A stretch of 10,630 nucleotides of DNA. Source: an uncultured Lachnospiraceae bacterium (lineage in GTDB: Bacteria > Bacillota > Clostridia > Lachnospirales > Lachnospiraceae). Shown one piece after another: positions 7,606 through 10,630 of the stretch. Every line of letters starts with the position of its first letter. Positions within the stretch are counted from its first letter, which is position 1. The stretch lies in the NCBI GenBank assembly GCA_910584695.1, contig CAJUBR010000085.1:1-10630 (forward strand), in the 5' to 3' direction. The notes under the pieces were generated by a model that was given only the letters and a program-made list of their open reading frames with translations, had not been told where the DNA came from and made no database searches. The translations under genes were made by a program, and so were the position numbers.

Positions 7606-8070
7606 ATGTTGAATTCCATTGGAGTGAGCAGGCGTTATATGATACCGGAAGCTAATGTGAGTTTTGTGACACCGATAAATACGGATCATATGGTATTTCG
7701 TTCTGGCAAAGCTGCACCGATAGAATGTCAGACCTGTAAAAACAGAAAATATCAGGATGGATCGGATGAGATGGTTTCTTTTAAGACTCCAGGAAAGATT
7801 TCTCCGGGAGAGTCTTATGCAAAAGTGATGTCTCATGAACAGGAGCATGTTGCGAATGCCGTAGCAGAGGGGAATAAAGCGGACAAAGATCTGGTTTCGG
7901 CAACCATATCTTTAAAAACTGCAATTTGTCCGGAATGTGGAAGGTCTTATATTGCAGGTGGAACCACCAGAACAATTATGAAAACATATGGTGATGATCC
8001 ATATAGTCAGAATCAGAAGGCATTTGAAAAAGAAGCTGCGACAGGAAATTATATTGATTATGCAGCATAA
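7606..8070 (+). CDS. SprA-related putative zinc metalloprotein (HExxH, two CxxC pairs)
   Basis: A 154-residue protein resembling the SprA-related family (Pfam PF12118 as I recall), which some databases name putative metalloproteases. No reaction or substrate is established to my knowledge. Visible signs are C41-x2-C44 in ECQTCKNRKYQDGSD, then VSFKTPGKISP, then HExxH as H77-E78-x2-H81 in SHEQEHVANA, and a second pair C108-x2-C111 in CPECGRSYIAGGTTRT. HExxH is the classic zinc-protease motif; the two CxxC pairs could hold a structural zinc. There is no signal peptide or membrane segment, so it is probably cytoplasmic unless exported another way. AGGAG at 7594-7598 is seven bases before the ATG. 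It lies 25 bases ahead of thyA and is probably co-transcribed with it. The family call rests on motif memory, not a search. Confidence 0.75.
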   Translation: MLNSIGVSRRYMIPEANVSFVTPINTDHMVFRSGKAAPIECQTCKNRKYQDGSDEMVSFKTPGKISPGESYAKVMSHEQEHVANAVAEGNKADKDLVSATISLKTAICPECGRSYIAGGTTRTIMKTYGDDPYSQNQKAFEKEAATGNYIDYAA

Positions 8071-8083
8071 ATAGGAATTTAAC

Positions 8084-8088
8084 AGGAG
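8084..8088 (+). promoter_or_regulatory. Ribosome site that decides the thyA start
   Basis: AGGAG one base from ATG 8090 but seven bases from ATG 8096. The second ATG is therefore the likely start, giving MSYADDLF and removing Met-Ile. Confidence 0.75.
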
Positions 8089-8095
8089 AATGATA

Positions 8096-8944
8096 ATGAG
8101 CTATGCAGATGATTTGTTTATAAAAATGTGTACGGATATCATGGAAAACGGGTATAGTACAGAAGGAGAAAAGGTTAGACCAAAGTGGGAAGATGGGAGT
8201 TTTGCTTATACCATCAAACAGTTTGGTGTGGTTAACCGGTATGATTTATCAAAGGAATTTCCGGCATTAACCCTTCGAAAAACCTATGTAAAATCTGCAG
8301 TGGATGAGCTCTTGTGGATTTGGCAGAAAAAATCCAATAATATACATGACTTAAAAAGCCATGTATGGGATGAGTGGGCAGATGAGAAAGGATCCATTGG
8401 AAAAGCGTATGGTTATCAAATGGGTGTGAAACATGTGTATAAGGAAGGCAGGATGGATCAAGTAGATCGTGTAATATATGATCTTAAAAATAATCCCTAT
8501 AGCAGAAGAATTATAACAAATCTATACGTGCATGAGGATCTGCATGCCATGAATCTGTATCCGTGTGCATATAGTGTGACATTTAATGTGACAAAGAAGC
8601 CGGAAGCTGACAGACTGACTCTGAATGCAATTTTGAACCAGCGCTCTCAGGATATTTTAGCGGCAAATAATTGGAATGTGGTGCAGTATGCAGTATTGGT
8701 ATATATGCTGGCACAGGTTTGTGATATGGAGCCGGGGGAATTGGTTCATGTGATTGCGGATGCCCATATTTATGACAGGCATATTGATATTGTCAAAGAA
8801 TTGATAACAAGACCAACCTATCCGGCACCTAAATTTTTACTGAATCCGGAAATTAAGGATTTTTATCAGTTTACAACAGATGATATCGTGATTGAGGATT
8901 ATCAGTCAGGACCGCAGATTAAGAATATTCCGATTGCAGTATGA
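8096..8944 (+). CDS. thyA: Thymidylate synthase (ThyA type)
   Basis: Converts dUMP to dTMP with methylene-tetrahydrofolate as one-carbon donor and reductant, releasing dihydrofolate; cytoplasmic. The 282-residue product carries the family landmarks: ELLWIWQKKSNNIHDL at 71-86, the phosphate-binding pair R137-R138 in NNPYSRRIIT, the nucleophile C157 in MNLYPCAYSV, RSQD at 183-186 and DAHIYDRH at 222-229. The layout, including NPEIKDFYQFTTDDI near the end, is closest to the Bacillus subtilis ThyA style rather than the E. coli one (recollection). Where most members read G-x-P-F-N this protein reads ANNWN (190-194); the final Asn that contacts the uracil ring is kept. All catalytic residues I can place are present, so activity is expected. 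folA, which recycles the dihydrofolate made here, follows after 62 bases. Confidence 0.97.
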   Translation: MSYADDLFIKMCTDIMENGYSTEGEKVRPKWEDGSFAYTIKQFGVVNRYDLSKEFPALTLRKTYVKSAVDELLWIWQKKSNNIHDLKSHVWDEWADEKGSIGKAYGYQMGVKHVYKEGRMDQVDRVIYDLKNNPYSRRIITNLYVHEDLHAMNLYPCAYSVTFNVTKKPEADRLTLNAILNQRSQDILAANNWNVVQYAVLVYMLAQVCDMEPGELVHVIADAHIYDRHIDIVKELITRPTYPAPKFLLNPEIKDFYQFTTDDIVIEDYQSGPQIKNIPIAV

Positions 8945-8992
8945 TAATCACAGTGATAGGGGAATTGGATATAGATAATAAAAATTAGTTTA

Positions 8993-9000
8993 GGATGGAG
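8993..9000 (+). promoter_or_regulatory. Ribosome site that decides the folA start
   Basis: GGATGGAG six bases before ATG 9007. An ATG at 8995 lies inside this site and cannot use it. Reductases of this family also begin at the equivalent of MQLIVAVDNN, supporting 9007. Confidence 0.75.
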
Positions 9001-9006
9001 ATAAAT

Positions 9007-9528
9007 ATGCAGTTAATTGTGGCAGTGGATAACAATTGGGCGATTGGTAACGGTAATAAATTATTAGTCAGAATACCGGAGGACCAGAAGCTTTTCAGGG
9101 AGACGACGATGGGGCACGTAGTTGTTCTGGGAAGAAAAACATTAGAAGAATTTCCGGGTGGATTACCGTTAAAAGGAAGAAAAAACATTATTCTTTCAAG
9201 GGATAAGGATTTTGCAGTAAAAGATGCGGTAGTGGTGCATTCGGTCGGGGAATTGTTTGAAGAACTGAAAAAGTATAACAGTGATGAAATTTTTATAATC
9301 GGAGGAGAAAGTATTTATAAGATGCTTTATGAATACTGTGATACAGCACATATTACAAAGATTCATTACAGCTATCAGGCTGATAAGTATTTTCCCAATC
9401 TGGATAAAATAGAAAACTGGGAACTGTATGCCGATAGTGAGGAGCATACTTATTTTGATCTGGAGTACTTTTTCCACTGTTATAAGAATAAATCTCCGAA
9501 AAAGATGGAAGAGTACAAGGAATGTTAA
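9007..9528 (+). CDS. folA: Dihydrofolate reductase
   Basis: Reduces dihydrofolate to tetrahydrofolate with NADPH, closing the cycle driven by thymidylate synthase; cytoplasmic and the target of trimethoprim-class inhibitors. The 173-residue product shows LIVAVDNNWAIG at 3-14, the folate-binding acid D26 in RIPEDQKLF, the NADPH site LGRKT at 41-45, R58 in LKGRKNIILS and the IIGGESIY loop at 97-104. T117 in DTAHITKI is in the expected place. The Trp usually found before the IPxD motif is Val (LLVRIPED), a form I recall from other Clostridia. Fold landmarks are in order and length is normal, so it should be active. Any effect of the Val on drug binding is unknown. It lies 62 bases after thyA with no terminator between, then a hairpin with T-run follows. 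Confidence 0.93.
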   Translation: MQLIVAVDNNWAIGNGNKLLVRIPEDQKLFRETTMGHVVVLGRKTLEEFPGGLPLKGRKNIILSRDKDFAVKDAVVVHSVGELFEELKKYNSDEIFIIGGESIYKMLYEYCDTAHITKIHYSYQADKYFPNLDKIENWELYADSEEHTYFDLEYFFHCYKNKSPKKMEEYKEC

Positions 9529-9555
9529 ATTTTGGATATAGAACGAATGCCATTG

Positions 9556-9604
9556 AAGGCTGCTGTACCGATTATTGAAAAAGGAATTAGTACAGTAGCT
9601 TTTT
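9556..9604 (+). terminator. Intrinsic terminator after folA
   Basis: GCTGCTGTAC (9559-9568) pairs with GTACAGTAGC (9590-9599), one G-U. It extends to AAG/TTT on the outside, with a 21-base loop, and runs into TTTTT at 9600-9604. It starts 28 bases after the folA stop. On the opposite strand no T-run follows, so it serves the + strand only. Confidence 0.8.
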
Positions 9605-9634
9605 ACTTTGGCAATCCTTTTTGTGTGGGAAAAG

Positions 9635-9747
9635 GTTACATATTGTAACAGTTCAGCCTAGGACTTTGCACTTGCTGCAAAGTCCGTAAGAATGTGTATA
9701 TTCCGTAACTATGAAGCCGAAGGCTGAATAGTTACTACATATTCAGC
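9635..9747. repeat. Palindrome cluster between folA and the convergent amidohydrolase gene
   Basis: Several inverted repeats are packed together. GTTAC (9635-9639) pairs with GTAAC (9645-9649). GGACTTTGCA (9661-9670) pairs perfectly with TGCAAAGTCC (9676-9685), five-base loop. GTAACTAT (9705-9712) pairs with ATAGTTAC (9728-9735), enclosing a GA/GA internal loop and AGCC/GGCT. The outer arms 9645-9658 and 9722-9735 also match over 12 of 14 positions, a pairing that competes with the last hairpin. GCTGAAT (9723-9729) and ATTCAGC (9741-9747) reach into the end of the amidohydrolase gene. No T-run follows on either strand, so this is not a standard terminator. It may be a small dispersed palindromic element; copy number cannot be judged here. 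Confidence 0.6.
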
Positions 9748-10541
9748 AGGCGCATTGCGTTTTTATAGAAAATGTTGTCAAGATCGTCATCACATAGTGG
9801 TAGTGACTGTACAAGTTCCACTGATTTTTTCTGGCTGCTCCATGGAGAATCGGTTGCAAATAATATACGGTCAGAACCATGATTTTGAATAATACGCACC
9901 AGAGTATCCTGTTCCATTAGGTGCATACTGTAGGATAAATCAAAATATATATTCTGACCAACCAGAAATTCTTCCACCAGCCGCCATTGCAGATGCCCTC
10001 CAACATGGGCAAGGATAATCTTAGAATCCCCGTTATAGTCCGACAGTACCTTTTGCAGCATGATGAAAGCCCGGTCAGGGGGACAGTGAATTGGAGCCGG
10101 AAGACCAATATCAAGTCCGGCATGAATGACGGTACATAAATCAAGATGTAGACATTCTTTTATGATGCTGATATAGCGATCATCGTCAATGTAAGCATTC
10201 TGATAATCGGGGTGGAGTTTAATGCCCTTTAGACCGAGAGATTTGATATATGAAAGTTTTTCGGGGATTTTGTCATTGTCAGGATGAATACCGCCAAAGG
10301 AAAGGATACCATCTGTGTCATTAATGTCTGCAGCATATTGATTGATCGACTCAAACTGAGAGGGTTTTGTGATAACCGGAAGGATGATGCTGTAATCAAT
10401 ATGATCCCGTTTCATGGAAGCACGGAGACTGTCTAAGGTGCCGTCCAAAGCTGCCGTTGCATGGGATCGTTTTTTTAATGAATCAATCGTACGTGCTGCG
10501 ATGGATTCCGGAAAAACATGTGTGTGAAAATCTATTATCAT
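9735..10541 (-). CDS. TIM-barrel metal-dependent amidohydrolase (Amidohydrolase 2 type), substrate unknown
   Basis: A 268-residue hydrolase of the amidohydrolase superfamily, close in style to the PF04909 group that includes decarboxylases and lactonases. Metal-site landmarks run in the expected order: H6-x-H8 in DFHTHVFPE, KLHP at 108-111, H140 in VIHAGLD, H179 in ILAHVGGH and D231 in FATDSPW. There is no signal peptide, so it is cytoplasmic. The substrate cannot be told from sequence. A strong AGGAGG (complement of 10547-10552) lies five bases before the start. The gene converges on folA and ends in TAG inside the palindrome cluster. It looks unrelated in function to its neighbours and is probably a separate transcription unit, though the gene to its right is not visible. 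Fold and metal site are confident; any specific enzyme name would be a guess. Confidence 0.9.
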   Translation of the reverse strand: MIIDFHTHVFPESIAARTIDSLKKRSHATAALDGTLDSLRASMKRDHIDYSIILPVITKPSQFESINQYAADINDTDGILSFGGIHPDNDKIPEKLSYIKSLGLKGIKLHPDYQNAYIDDDRYISIIKECLHLDLCTVIHAGLDIGLPAPIHCPPDRAFIMLQKVLSDYNGDSKIILAHVGGHLQWRLVEEFLVGQNIYFDLSYSMHLMEQDTLVRIIQNHGSDRILFATDSPWSSQKKSVELVQSLPLCDDDLDNIFYKNAMRLLNM

Positions 10542-10563
10542 AATAACCTCCTAAATTTATGAT

Positions 10564-10591
10564 ATAATGAAGAACAATCACTTGCTTGCAA
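10564..10591 (-). promoter_or_regulatory. Weak candidate promoter of the amidohydrolase gene
   Basis: Read on the - strand, TTGCAA (10591-10586) lies 16 bases before CATTAT (10569-10564), upstream of the AGGAGG ribosome site. Both boxes match the consensus at only four positions. It is offered as the best candidate in the visible leader. Confidence 0.25.
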
Positions 10592-10602
10592 GGGTGGTTT
10601 TT
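10576..10602 (+). terminator. Possible hairpin with T-run on the + strand, upstream of the amidohydrolase gene
   Basis: CTTGC-type arm 10576-10585 pairs with 10588-10599 (ten pairs, one T-G, bulged GG at 10593-10594), then TTTTT at 10598-10602 partly inside the stem. The loop is only two bases, so the real fold would open a pair. No + strand gene ends nearby, so what it would stop is unclear. It also overlaps the weak - strand promoter. Confidence 0.3.
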
Positions 10603-10615
10603 CTGAGTGCTGATC

Positions 10616-10630
10616 ATGAGCAACGCTCAT
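10616..10630. repeat. Hairpin cut by the right window edge
   Basis: ATGAGC (10616-10621) and GCTCAT (10625-10630) pair perfectly around a three-base loop. The repeat probably continues outside the window, so its full size and role cannot be judged. Confidence 0.4.

Noticed and set aside
8945..8960. Small palindrome ATCAC-A-GTGAT after thyA as an operator or terminator
   Set aside because: Only five pairs with a one-base centre and no T-run; expected by chance.
10563..10568. Perfect TATAAT on the + strand as a promoter
   Set aside because: No -35-like box at workable distance and no + strand gene follows in the window.

Overview
The window looks like a stretch of a motile, low-to-mid GC Firmicute, most likely a Lachnospiraceae-type Clostridium (Roseburia/Agathobacter/Lachnospira-like). 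The grounds are strong AGGAG-type ribosome sites, AT-leaning codon use, a Clostridia-style CheA with a recognisable P2 domain, a Bacillus-type thymidylate synthase and a Clostridia-style dihydrofolate reductase. This placement is inferred from protein style only; no marker gene is present.

Left two thirds (1-7432, all + strand): a compact chemosensory operon that enters from the left edge. The order is the 3' part of a receiver/HD-GYP-like regulator whose catalytic HD pair is degraded, then cheR, cheB, a stand-alone CheY-like receiver, cheA, cheW and one transmembrane chemoreceptor (MCP). Gaps between genes are 2-40 bases and no internal promoter or terminator is visible. A perfect 10-bp hairpin after the MCP gene closes the unit. 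Together the genes encode nearly a full signalling core: receptor, coupling protein, kinase, response regulator, and the methyltransferase/methylesterase adaptation pair. No CheC, CheD, CheX or CheV is seen. The MCP has only about 58 residues outside the membrane.

Middle (7433-7605): a gene-free stretch packed with nested inverted repeats that could fold into one branched structure.

Right part (7606-9528, + strand): a small SprA-related putative metalloprotein with HExxH and two CxxC pairs, followed closely by thyA and folA. ThyA makes dTMP and oxidises methylene-tetrahydrofolate to dihydrofolate, and FolA recycles the dihydrofolate, so these two form a functional pair. A hairpin plus T-run lies after folA.

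Far right (9529-10630): a second cluster of palindromes (about 9635-9747) sits between folA and a convergent (- strand) TIM-barrel amidohydrolase gene. The amidohydrolase has a strong ribosome site, and further hairpins lie upstream of it at the window edge. There are no tRNA, rRNA, CRISPR or transposase genes. No stretch above 300 bases lacks a gene.
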